Assembly (NCBI GenBank): GCA_002400495.2
Contig: NVQL02000074.1
Coordinates: 62,001-126,000 of the forward strand
DNA: 64,000 nt
Direction: 5' to 3'
DNA from: Alphaproteobacteria bacterium
GTDB lineage: Bacteria > Pseudomonadota > Alphaproteobacteria > Rhizobiales > OSC116
Shown here: one piece after another, positions 1-9,635 of the stretch
Position numbering within the stretch: position 1 is the stretch's first letter
Layout of the letters: each line of letters begins with the position of its first letter
Notes under the pieces: model-generated
Seen by the model: only the letters and a program-made list of their open reading frames with translations
The model's database searches: none
What the model was told of the DNA's origin: nothing
Program-made: the position numbers and the translations under genes

Positions 1-516
1 AACCGCAATGGCTCTACTTTGCCAACTCGATTGGCTAAAAACCAAGTGATAGTTGTGCTGATAATCGCACCTAAAATGGCAATAAATGGCACCGAATAAA
101 TAACCAAATGGTTAGGAATGGTTGGCCCAAAAACCGCAAACACCACAACTGCGGTTGTCGCCCCTTGCGTCACACCTGTCAGGCTTGGTTCAGCCAGAGG
201 GTTACGATACAAAGCTTGCAACAATGCACCCGATATGGCCAAAGCCCCGCCGACCATAAACGCCATTATCGCCCGTGATAACCTAAAATTTGTAGCAATT
301 TTTTCTAATTTACTGGTGTTCTCATCACCAGAAACCACAGCCCAAATGCGGCTTGGCACCAAAAATATACTATGATACCCAATCATGATTGAAATCATCA
401 AGCTTAGAAAACACAATATAGCCAGAGCCAGCAACAGCCAACGCCATTTAAGCCATCTGCGGTCAACAACCACTTGGTCAAAAGCCTGATCATTTGTTAC
501 ACTCAAATCACTCATC
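1..516 (-). CDS. FecCD-family iron-chelate ABC transporter permease (partial, C-terminal part runs off window)
   Basis: Reverse-strand reading starts MSDLSVTNDQAF... and continues as a hydrophobic FecCD-like protein (antisense of the 118..375 ORF); immediately upstream in the operon sense of no other gene and adjacent to another FecCD permease. Confidence 0.75.
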
Positions 517-517
517 A

Positions 518-1558
518 TCAAACTCTCTTCAATTTGCGGCTCAGCAACAAAATAGCCACAGGGCCAATCAGTATAATCGTCCACACGCCAGCAGGCACTT
601 CAATCGGGTAAAGCCACAACCGCCCAACCACATCGGCCGAGACAATAAGCAGGCTTCCTGCTAACGAAGAAACCAGCATTAAGTGAAAGGCATTCCCCGT
701 TTTGATAAATGCCCGCGATAGATGCGGCGAAAACAAAGCAATAAAACCAACGGGCCCAACTGTCGCAATGACAGGCGAAATAAGCACCAACGCCACCAAA
801 ATCATAATAAACCGTGCTTTGCGAGGGTTAAGCCCCGCGCCCGTGGCCATTTCATCGCCGAGTTGCAGCAAATTCAAACTGCGAGCACAAAACCACGCAG
901 CAGGCATACCAACCGCTAACCACGGCAATGTTGTATATATATCATCCCAGTAAGCACTAGAAAATGACCCCGCAGTAAAACGCAAATAAGCGCCAATCGC
1001 GCCCGAAATTCTGTCATAGGGCGCCAACAATATTAAAGCACTAGAAAGGGTCGCAAAAAAGCCCGATATAATTGCCCCCGCCAAAATAATACGAATGGTA
1101 CTGCGAATAGAACCACATGTAATCAACACAACCGCACCCGTAAAAATGCCCGCAATTAAACACAGAATTGGCAACGGCCAATCGGGCAACCATTCAGGAT
1201 AAATGATCGACATCGCGACCACAAATGATGCCCCCTGCGCAATGCCTAACAACGAAGGATCAGCCAATGGGTTACGCAATGAGCCTTGCAGCATGACACC
1301 CGCTAAACCCAAAGCAGCACCAGCCAGCAAGCTCATCAACACACGCGGAAAACGCACTTCAAACAAGATGAATTGCGCCAAATCGTCTTCACCTTCCTTC
1401 ACTTCAACACTGAGCGTTTGCCACAATTGCATAAATGTTAAATCGGGCTCGCCATATCTTAGATTTATAGTAGCGATGTATAATATCAACCCAATCATCA
1501 ACATAATAGCAAACAGCAACCGCGTAGGTGGTTGAAGTGAAGTCCAGTAATCTAGCAT
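518..1558 (-). CDS. FecCD-family ABC transporter permease
   Basis: 346 aa; FecCD hallmarks RFPRVLMSLLAGAALGLAGVMLQGSLRNPLADPSLLGI and GPVGFIALFSPHLSRAF. Confidence 0.92.
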   Translation of the reverse strand: MLDYWTSLQPPTRLLFAIMLMIGLILYIATINLRYGEPDLTFMQLWQTLSVEVKEGEDDLAQFILFEVRFPRVLMSLLAGAALGLAGVMLQGSLRNPLADPSLLGIAQGASFVVAMSIIYPEWLPDWPLPILCLIAGIFTGAVVLITCGSIRSTIRIILAGAIISGFFATLSSALILLAPYDRISGAIGAYLRFTAGSFSSAYWDDIYTTLPWLAVGMPAAWFCARSLNLLQLGDEMATGAGLNPRKARFIMILVALVLISPVIATVGPVGFIALFSPHLSRAFIKTGNAFHLMLVSSLAGSLLIVSADVVGRLWLYPIEVPAGVWTIILIGPVAILLLSRKLKRV

Positions 1559-1570
1559 AAATATTCCTCG

Positions 1571-2545
1571 TTATTTTACAACAGCAACAAGCGGGCTTTT
1601 GGTTGGGTCAAAATCTTCGAGTTTACCAGGAAGCCGGATATCATTGTCTAACGTATAATGGCTAAAATCTTGCAGCGCATGAATCAAACCACGGGTAGAA
1701 CAGCAATAATATCTATTACCAGCCGTATCGAAAACTTGATTATTTTTAACAGCATTCAGACGACCCCAAACTGGATCTTTACGGTCTTTGTAAGATTTTT
1801 CACCACCCGAATATGCAATCCAATCAGGGTCTAACTTTAAAAATTCTTCGGCGTTCACTTCGGCATTTTTCGAACCCTCAATAACACATTCGCCAAGGCC
1901 AATCTCGGCGATTAATGCACAGAATGGATTTCCCTTGCCAATGCCTCTGAAAGTATCATCGCGCCCAAACAAAATTGCAATTTTTTGATTACGAGTTTCA
2001 TCTGTAGCTCTGGCTTTGAGGTTAGAAATCACTGCATTAAACCTAGCTTTCGCCGCAGCTGCTTTTTCCACTTCGCCAGTTAATTGCCCAATCAACTCGA
2101 TGTTTTTAATATAAGCCTGAAAACCAGATTGATCTGACTCACCGTATGAAGGGTGATGAAGGTAAAATACAGGTGCTGCAATGGTTAAAGCTTGCATCTC
2201 ATCACTAACTGGCACGCGCGTCATAATCACTTCAACTTCGGCATTCGCCCAATGTTCAGGGTTGGTATAATCTTCAATAATATATTTGGGCAATCCAGCT
2301 GGTGTGTAAAAAACATTTTGCGCACCACTGTCTTCAGAGGCTTGAATTTGCAAATCAAAATCAGCCATAATCTCAATACAACCATACCAATCGCAGCCTA
2401 TTTTTGGCGGTTGGTTAAATGTATGTTCAATGCCAGCAGCATCAGTAACGGTGACCGGAAAGCCATCAACCGCAAATGCGGTGTGAGCAGAAAGACTGGC
2501 CGCCAATATTGTGCTTGCCAATGTTAATTTATTTAGTAACTTCAT
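1571..2545 (-). CDS. Periplasmic iron-chelate/metal-type substrate-binding protein, cysteine-rich family A
   Basis: Signal peptide MKLLNKLTLASTILAASLSAHTAFA; FecB/BtuF-like fold features; adjacent to FecCD permeases; paralogous to 7688-8652 and 8664-9635. Confidence 0.85.
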   Translation of the reverse strand: MKLLNKLTLASTILAASLSAHTAFAVDGFPVTVTDAAGIEHTFNQPPKIGCDWYGCIEIMADFDLQIQASEDSGAQNVFYTPAGLPKYIIEDYTNPEHWANAEVEVIMTRVPVSDEMQALTIAAPVFYLHHPSYGESDQSGFQAYIKNIELIGQLTGEVEKAAAAKARFNAVISNLKARATDETRNQKIAILFGRDDTFRGIGKGNPFCALIAEIGLGECVIEGSKNAEVNAEEFLKLDPDWIAYSGGEKSYKDRKDPVWGRLNAVKNNQVFDTAGNRYYCCSTRGLIHALQDFSHYTLDNDIRLPGKLEDFDPTKSPLVAVVK

Positions 2546-2890
2546 TTCATTCTCCAAATGGCAAAGGCCATAATGTTTAAATGGATGCTATGAAAAAAAT
2601 AATGAGATGGGGAAATGAGACACATATTTCAAACATCTCATTCAAATGTTGTTTTTCTTAAAATCCTGCAAATAGTAATTATCAGACATCTGACGACCAT
2701 CATTTAACACAGTAACAAATAAATTTCAATATATATTTCAATAGGTTAAAACAATTCTAAACAAGCATTGAAACATAAATTTATCAAACTCTTAGCTTGT
2801 TGAATAGCCGCAGTGAACGGGTTAGCGTTGTGAAACAATCAAAATATTGTTTTTAAAATTCGGTTTGCATTATTTTCTTCCTTTATAAAA

Positions 2891-3685
2891 TCACCCGTCA
2901 ACCGCAGGCACAACCAATGGTGTGTTTGACAACGGGTCGGCAATGACAATGCAATTAAGCTCAAAAACCTTAAGCATAGATTGCGCGGTGATAACTTCAT
3001 CAGGTGTACCTTGCTCAATAATTTTACCCTCGCGCATCGCAACAATATGGTCAGCATAACGGCATGCAAGGTTTAAATCGTGCAACACAAGCACAATAGT
3101 GCGCGCTTGTTCGCGGTTTAGTTTCCGCACCAAATTAAGCACTTCAATCTGGTGCGGCAAATCAAGATAGGTGGTGGGTTCATCTAGCAATAAAAGCTCA
3201 GTCTGCTGCGCCAAGGCCATGGCAATCCACACCCGCTGACGCTGGCCACCCGATAGTTCTTCAATACGTCTATCAGCCAAATCAGATATTTCTGTTGCCA
3301 CCAATGCCTCACTCACCGCCGCTTCATCGGCCTTAGACCATTGTTGAAATATTGATTGATGTGGCGCGCGACCGCGTGATACAAGGTCGGACACCAAAAC
3401 ACCTTGCGGGGCTATTGGCGTTTGTGGCAACATGCCCAAGCGCTTGGCCACGATTTTGGTCGGTATGTCAGCAATCTCTTCGCCATCAAGCATCACCCTG
3501 CCAAATTTTGGCTTGAGCAACCGCGCCATAGAGCGCAAAAGCGTCGATTTACCGCAAGCATTAGGGCCAATGATGACGGTGATTTTACCATCGGGAATAT
3601 AAAGGCTTAGCTCATCAATAATGACGCGTTTGCCATAATTAAGTGTCACCTGCTCGGCCGATAATCGGCTGTTATATTGTGCCAT
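2891..3685 (-). CDS. FecE-type iron-chelate ABC transporter ATPase
   Basis: Start placed at MAQYNSRLSAEQVTLNYG; Walker A GPNACGKST, signature LSGGQRQR, Walker B LLLLDEPTTYLD; start overlaps permease stop. Confidence 0.93.
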   Translation of the reverse strand: MAQYNSRLSAEQVTLNYGKRVIIDELSLYIPDGKITVIIGPNACGKSTLLRSMARLLKPKFGRVMLDGEEIADIPTKIVAKRLGMLPQTPIAPQGVLVSDLVSRGRAPHQSIFQQWSKADEAAVSEALVATEISDLADRRIEELSGGQRQRVWIAMALAQQTELLLLDEPTTYLDLPHQIEVLNLVRKLNREQARTIVLVLHDLNLACRYADHIVAMREGKIIEQGTPDEVITAQSMLKVFELNCIVIADPLSNTPLVVPAVDG

Positions 3686-4712
3686 TTTTTGCCCCGCGAT
3701 ATAGAATGAATAGAAAATATGGCGCACCAATCGCCGCCGTAATTGCGCCCGTTGGCACGGATATGTTGAGGTCATGTTGCGCCACCATGTCAGATACCAA
3801 TAATAGTATCGCCCCAAAAAACATCGAAACCAACATAGCCCCGCCATTTAACCGCCCAACGATACCGCGTGCCGCATGCGGTGCAATAAGTGCCACAAAA
3901 CCAATCGGCCCGGATGCCGCAATGGCCAAGCCCACCAAAATTGAAGCAGTTGCCAACAATAATATATAAGATGTCTCGCGCTTTAAACCCAATGTGACAG
4001 CAAGGTCATCACCCAATTCTATCAAGCTCAAACGCCGTTCTAAAAATAATATAATCGGCACCAAAATCAGCAATGCCAAAAATACCAACAACACTTCATC
4101 CCAACCCGATAAAGCCAACGAACCTGTTGTCCATTGCAATACCATGACCGCAAGGTTTTCATCGGCACGGGTGACAATATATGAAATGCCACCACCAAAC
4201 GCTGCCGTAATGCCAACGCCAACCAAAATGAGCCGCACGGGTGATGCACCCTTTTTATAGGCCAACAGATAAACAATTATGGCGGTTAACATTGAGCCAA
4301 ATACTGCAAACAAACTCGTCGCCCACCCAAAAAATCCAAAGAAAATAGCCGCCGCAGCAAACAGACTTGCGCCTGTAGTAATGCCCAAAATATCAGGTGA
4401 TGCCAATGGGTTACGCACCACACGCTGAAAAACCGCACCCGCTATGCCCAACGCACCACCAACCAATGCAGCCGTTAAAGCCCGTGGCAATCGCATTTTC
4501 CGCACAAAAAAATCGATGCGTTTATTGGCGTCTCCCAAATGCAATAATGAGCCATAAACCTCGACAATCGTTATATAAAAATCACCCAAGGTAATAGCAA
4601 AAGCTGCCATAACAACCAAAACAAGCAACAAAATCGCCAATATCACCAACTTAGCTTTAGAAAAGCGCATCGATACAGTTTCACCAGCATTGCGATAAAT
4701 AAAATGTTTCAT
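3672..4712 (-). CDS. FecCD-family ABC permease (FepG-like position)
   Basis: 346 aa, MRLPRALTAALVGGALGIAGAVFQRVVRNPLASPDILGI, SGPIGFVALIAPHAARGI. Confidence 0.92.
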   Translation of the reverse strand: MKHFIYRNAGETVSMRFSKAKLVILAILLLVLVVMAAFAITLGDFYITIVEVYGSLLHLGDANKRIDFFVRKMRLPRALTAALVGGALGIAGAVFQRVVRNPLASPDILGITTGASLFAAAAIFFGFFGWATSLFAVFGSMLTAIIVYLLAYKKGASPVRLILVGVGITAAFGGGISYIVTRADENLAVMVLQWTTGSLALSGWDEVLLVFLALLILVPIILFLERRLSLIELGDDLAVTLGLKRETSYILLLATASILVGLAIAASGPIGFVALIAPHAARGIVGRLNGGAMLVSMFFGAILLLVSDMVAQHDLNISVPTGAITAAIGAPYFLFILYRGAKNGTI

Positions 4713-5758
4713 TGTCGATGCTCCCCTGCCCGCCGCGCGATGTAAATGAGTATCGGCGCACCGACCAAGCCCATAACAATGCCCGCCTCAAGCTCAGATG
4801 GCCGCACCAACATACGCCCAACAATATCTGCCGCCAATAGCAATGCCGCCCCGCCAAACATGCTGGCTGGCAATAGCCATTTATGGTCGCTACCAATAAG
4901 CCCCCGCACAATATGCGGCGCAGCTAAACCAACAAAACCTATAGGCCCCGCAACCGCAGTGGCCGAACCAGCCAATAGCACCGTGGCACAAAGCGATAAA
5001 AACCGCGTGCGTTGTAATTTTAAACCCAGAGATGCGGCCATATCATCGCCCAGTGCGATGGTGTTTAACGATGCAGCTAAAACCACGGCCAATAAAAACC
5101 CAATCGGCATGGTAATGCCAATAACCCACACCCCGTCAAAAGAGACTTTCGACAAAGACCCAACCAACCAAAACCGCACTTGATCAAATGTGCGTAACGA
5201 AGTGAGCAGCGTGATGGATGTCCAAGCCGATAACATGCCCCCGACAATCATCCCCGCCAAAGCCAATCGCGTAGGGCTACGGCCACCATGGCCGATCGTG
5301 CCTAACGTATAGCTCACAATAGCAGCAATGGTTGCCCCCGCAAGCGCAAACCAAATATAATGGACAGGGTTTGAAATTTTAAAAATATATATGGCCGCCA
5401 CCACAGCAAAAGCTGCCCCCGCATTAATGCCCAAAATCCCAGGGCTGCCCAAAGGGTTGCGGGTTATGCCTTGGGTGATTACCCCCGCAACCCCCAAAGC
5501 GGCGCCGGCTGCCAAGCCCAAAAAGCTGCGGGGCAAGCGCAATCCCCACAAGACCAAATGGTCTGCTTTGCTCGCATCAAACGCAAATATGGCATTCAGC
5601 ACTTCCATAGTTGGTATAACCCGCGAGCCAATCAACACCGAAAAAAAGAACGCCAAAACTGTCAGTCCCAGCAAAGTAAAAAGAATAAATAACCGAAAGG
5701 CTGTGCCAGTCCGTGAACCAACAAGCCTTTCAACCAATCTAGTGTTAGAAAATTGCAT
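4709..5758 (-). CDS. FecCD-family ABC permease (FepD-like position)
   Basis: LRLPRSFLGLAAGAALGVAGVITQGITRNPLGSPGILGI; AGPIGFVGLAAPHIVRGLIG; start likely MQFSNTRLVERL (5758), ORF track start 5788. Confidence 0.92.
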   Translation of the reverse strand: MQFSNTRLVERLVGSRTGTAFRLFILFTLLGLTVLAFFFSVLIGSRVIPTMEVLNAIFAFDASKADHLVLWGLRLPRSFLGLAAGAALGVAGVITQGITRNPLGSPGILGINAGAAFAVVAAIYIFKISNPVHYIWFALAGATIAAIVSYTLGTIGHGGRSPTRLALAGMIVGGMLSAWTSITLLTSLRTFDQVRFWLVGSLSKVSFDGVWVIGITMPIGFLLAVVLAASLNTIALGDDMAASLGLKLQRTRFLSLCATVLLAGSATAVAGPIGFVGLAAPHIVRGLIGSDHKWLLPASMFGGAALLLAADIVGRMLVRPSELEAGIVMGLVGAPILIYIARRAGEHRQ

Positions 5759-5762
5759 AAAC

Positions 5763-6699
5763 CTAGTTAGCTTTCTCAGCAGGTTCAATAATCAATTTTT
5801 CAATCTGATCTAACACTGTATTATTCGCAATATAGTCAAAACTATTCCAAACACCTGTTTCAACCAAAAATATTTGATTATTTTTAACTGATGGGAGTGT
5901 TGGGAAAAGTGGGTTGTTTTGCAATGCTTCTAAAGCACCATTATTGTCCAAATCAACAGTAATAAATAGATAATCAGCTTGAGCTTTGTCTAAATTCTCT
6001 AGGCTAATATTCGCACCTGACCAATCAAAATCATCAGGTGTAGGATAAGGTGAAAACTGGCCTTTTGGCACAGTTAAACCAACAGATTGAATCATAACAG
6101 GTGCCATAGGAGTAGCAAATTCATACTCATTAGGCCGCACCCGCATAATGGACACAGTTTTCTTATCTAAACCAGCCGACAGAACCCGAGCTTTCAACGA
6201 GGCAATACGCTCATTCATAGTGGCAATTAACTCTTTGGCTTTTTCGGTTTTATTAAGAGCATCAGCTACCATCAACAAATTGTTTTGTACAATTTCAATT
6301 GTATACTTTGCGCCCATAGAGCAAAATGTTGCAGTTACATTACCAGCTGCTGTGCATCTTTCTTCCGCATCACCAACGTTCCATTCGCTGATAAAGATTA
6401 TATCTGGATTCAACGTAGCAATTTTCTCAATACTTACATCCCACTGGAATTGAGGAACTTTTTTAGCGGCATCCCCCAATATAATCAACATTACCTTCAC
6501 CAAAACCCACTGTGCCGACAGGTATTACACCCAAAGCAATTACATTGCCTAATATCCATGGGCTATCAACGTAAACGCGTTGTGGTGCAACCGGCACTTC
6601 TATTGGCCCGTAATTAGATTCTACCGTGCGCATGTCGGCAGCACAAACCCCCGTGGCAAACATGAGAGTGCTGGCTAATATTATTGATTTGATAGACAT
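5763..6699 (-). pseudogene. Frameshifted substrate-binding protein, family B
   Basis: Two overlapping ORFs (6463..6699 and 5763..6503); removing one G from the GGGGG run (minus strand, + strand C5 at 6473-6477) restores ...GEGNVDYIGDAAKKVPQF..., collinear with intact paralog 6725-7663. Confidence 0.85.
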
Positions 6700-6724
6700 T
6701 TAAGTCCCCTCTTAATGAATTAAA

Positions 6725-7663
6725 TTATTTAGAAGCTTCGGCAGGGATAATCAGAAATTTCTCAAGTTCATCCATAACCGTATGTTGGGCAATAAAATCA
6801 AAACTATTCCACACACCCGTATTGGCCATAAACACCTGATTATTTTTAACGGCAGGCAAACTTGCATAAAGCGGGTTATCCTGCATAGCTTTTAACTTAT
6901 CGTCCATGCCTGGGTCGACTTGCACAAAGATAATATCGGCTTGTATGACGTCCAAGTTTTCCAAACTAATTGCACCCTCAAACTCAGCTTTAGGATCCAT
7001 TTGATCAGCTGGTAATTTCAAACCAATGGCTTTGATAAGAATGCCTTCTTGGCCATTTCTATACTGATAGCCAGATGGCCGAATGCGCAGCACTGCAATT
7101 GTTTTATTGACCAAATCCGTAGCTTCAACACGAGCTTTTAAGCTCGCAATACGGCGATCGTATTTTTCAATTAATTCGGCTGCTTCATCCTTTTTATTCA
7201 AAGCATCTGCAACGCTATTTAAATTCGCATGCATTTCTTCAACGGTTTCCCATGCAAAAAAGAAGCAATAAGTGGCGCTAATTTGCGCATAATTGTTGCA
7301 ACGCTCCTCATTAAAATTACCGTATGAATTACCACCACGTGAAACCACGAGGTCTGGGTTTAGGCTGGCAATTTCTTCAACGCTTGGGCCATCATCACCC
7401 CAAGATATTTGCTTAACGCCGTCCATGCGATCGCCCAAATAATCTAAGCTGGTTTCTTTAAAAACCGCCACGGCAACAGGCTTCACACCCAATGCCAACA
7501 CATTACCCAGCGTCCAAGGGTCTTCGACAAATACGCTTTTAGGCACCACAGGCAACTCAACAACTCCAAACAATGAGTCCACTTTGCGAGTATCTGCAGC
7601 ATAAGCCGTTGTGAGTGATAATGAAGCAGCAACCGCCCCAACCATTAAATATTTCAATTTCAT
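6725..7663 (-). CDS. Periplasmic iron-chelate-type substrate-binding protein, family B
   Basis: Signal peptide, ADTRKVDSLFGVVELPVVPKSVFVEDPWTLGNVLALG; FecB/FepB-type features. Confidence 0.85.
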   Translation of the reverse strand: MKLKYLMVGAVAASLSLTTAYAADTRKVDSLFGVVELPVVPKSVFVEDPWTLGNVLALGVKPVAVAVFKETSLDYLGDRMDGVKQISWGDDGPSVEEIASLNPDLVVSRGGNSYGNFNEERCNNYAQISATYCFFFAWETVEEMHANLNSVADALNKKDEAAELIEKYDRRIASLKARVEATDLVNKTIAVLRIRPSGYQYRNGQEGILIKAIGLKLPADQMDPKAEFEGAISLENLDVIQADIIFVQVDPGMDDKLKAMQDNPLYASLPAVKNNQVFMANTGVWNSFDFIAQHTVMDELEKFLIIPAEASK

Positions 7664-7687
7664 TTTATTTTTTCCTTATAAATCTGA

Positions 7688-8652
7688 TTATTTTACATCC
7701 GCAACAAGCGGGCTTTGGGTTGGGTCAAAATCATTAATATCTCCGACCAATGGCACGCTGTCATCAACCACGTAATGGGCAAAATCTTGCATAGCGGGGA
7801 TAAGACCATAGGTAGAACAACAATAAAATCTATCGCTAGAATCAAAAACTTGGCCATTCTTAACCGCAGATAGGCGATTCCAAATCGGGTCATCTCTATC
7901 TTCAAACCCGCCTTCCATAAAGACAATCCAGTCTGGGTCTAATTGTAAAAATGCTTCGGGGTTAAACTCATACTCAGCAGGTGCTTCTTCGCCAGGCACA
8001 CAAGTCCCAAAACCAATTTCTGCAATCAATACGCAGAATGGGTTGGTATCGCCAAAGCCCTATAACCGTCTCCGTTTCGAATGATGGCGACAGTGTTTTG
8101 GCGGGTTTCATCGGTGGCTAATAATTTTAGATTGGCAACCATATTATTAAATCTCTGAAGGGCAGCATCAGCTTTGACATTCTCGCCTGTAAGTTGACCC
8201 AATAATTCTAGGTTTTTAATATAGGCCTGATAACCAGTCTGGTTGGACGGTCCATATGCAGGATGATGAAGATGAAATACAGGCGCAACATCTTCAGAAT
8301 ATTTCGACCATTTGCCGTTTGGCACACGCGCCAAAAGCACATCAACCTCAGTGGCCACCCATTGCTCAATATTTTTCCAATCTTCAACTAAATTTTCTGG
8401 CGCACCAACTGGAAATCCAAATTGACTCGGCTCATACCAACTCGCACCTTGAACCCGCAAACCCAAATCAGCCATCATTTCAGTACAGCCAGACCAACGA
8501 CAGCCAATCTTTGACGAAGTTTCAAATTTATGTTCAATGCCAGCCGCATCGGTAATGGTCAATGGAAAGCCATCAGCTGCATAAGCAGTTTGGGCTAAAA
8601 TACTAACCGCAAACATTGTGCTTACCAGCGTTAATTTATTTAATAATCTCAT
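7688..8652 (-). pseudogene. Frameshifted substrate-binding protein, cysteine-rich family A
   Basis: ORFs 8026..8652 and 7688..8029; adding one G at the GGG run (+ strand C3 at 8058-8060) restores YRGFGDTNPFCVLIAEIGFGTCV matching TFRGIGKGNPFCALIAEIGLGEC of the paralog at 1571. Confidence 0.85.
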
Positions 8653-8663
8653 TTTTATTTTCC

Positions 8664-9635
8664 TTAATTAGCAGCTGCAACAAGCGGGCTTTGGGTCGGA
8701 TCAAAATCATCCAATTTACCGGGTGCTGGCACTGTTTCATCCAATATATAATGGGTATAATCTTGCAAGGCATGGATAAGCCCACGGGTTGAACAGCAAT
8801 AGAATCTATTTGCGGCATCAATAACTTGTCCATTTTTTACTGCAGACAAACGCTTCCAAATCGGGTCGTATCTTTGCTCAGAACCACCACCCATATAAAC
8901 AATCCAATCAGGGTCAACTTTTAGAAATGCTTCGGCATTTTGCTCAACTTCACCAATGGCTTGGTCAGGCGCGCAATTGCCAATGCCAATCTCTTTAATC
9001 AAGTCACAAAACGGGTTAACTGAGCCAATGCTCCAATAAACCTCACTATCATCACCGCCCCAAATAACCGCAACGTCAATTTTGGCGGTTTCGGCGGTTG
9101 CGAGTTTCTTCAAATTCTTTTTCATATTTTCAAACCGCTCAATTGCCACTTTGGCTTCGGCAGATTTGCCAGTCATCATGCCCATTAATTCAAGATTTTT
9201 AATGTAAGATTGATAACCCTTTTGATCAGTTTCGGCATATGATGGATGATGCATATGAACAATCGAAGCCACATCAACCAACTGTTTTGACCACGTCAAA
9301 TAAGGCGCACGGGTGATAATCACATCCACTTCGGCCGCTGCCCAATGTTCAGGGTTGCCATCATCTTCAACACTTATGGTCGGCAAACCAAGAGGATGAT
9401 AAAAATTACTGGCATCAATATCAGATGCCGCATGAACTTTCACACCCAAGTCAGCCAAAATTTCATAACAGCCAGACCAGACACAGCCAATTTTAACCGG
9501 CGCATCAAATTTATGCTCGACACCTGCAGCATCTGTGAAAGTTATAGGAAAGCCATCGGCTGCCGAAGCAGAAAATGCGCTGGTGAGTGATAGTGAAGCC
9601 GCAACAGCTCCAACCATTAAATGTTTAAATTTCAT
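8664..9635 (-). CDS. Periplasmic substrate-binding protein, cysteine-rich family A
   Basis: Start at MKFKHLMVGAVAASLSLTSAFSASA; conserved KIGCVWSGCYEILADL, NPFCDLIKEIGIGNC, RFYCCSTRGLIHALQD. Confidence 0.85.
   Translation of the reverse strand: MKFKHLMVGAVAASLSLTSAFSASAADGFPITFTDAAGVEHKFDAPVKIGCVWSGCYEILADLGVKVHAASDIDASNFYHPLGLPTISVEDDGNPEHWAAAEVDVIITRAPYLTWSKQLVDVASIVHMHHPSYAETDQKGYQSYIKNLELMGMMTGKSAEAKVAIERFENMKKNLKKLATAETAKIDVAVIWGGDDSEVYWSIGSVNPFCDLIKEIGIGNCAPDQAIGEVEQNAEAFLKVDPDWIVYMGGGSEQRYDPIWKRLSAVKNGQVIDAANRFYCCSTRGLIHALQDYTHYILDETVPAPGKLDDFDPTQSPLVAAAN

Noticed and set aside
4746-5183. 145-aa + strand ORF (and similar at 118, 702, 1203, 3643, 5391)
   Set aside because: Antisense to FecCD permeases with well-supported motifs; no independent SD or promoter.
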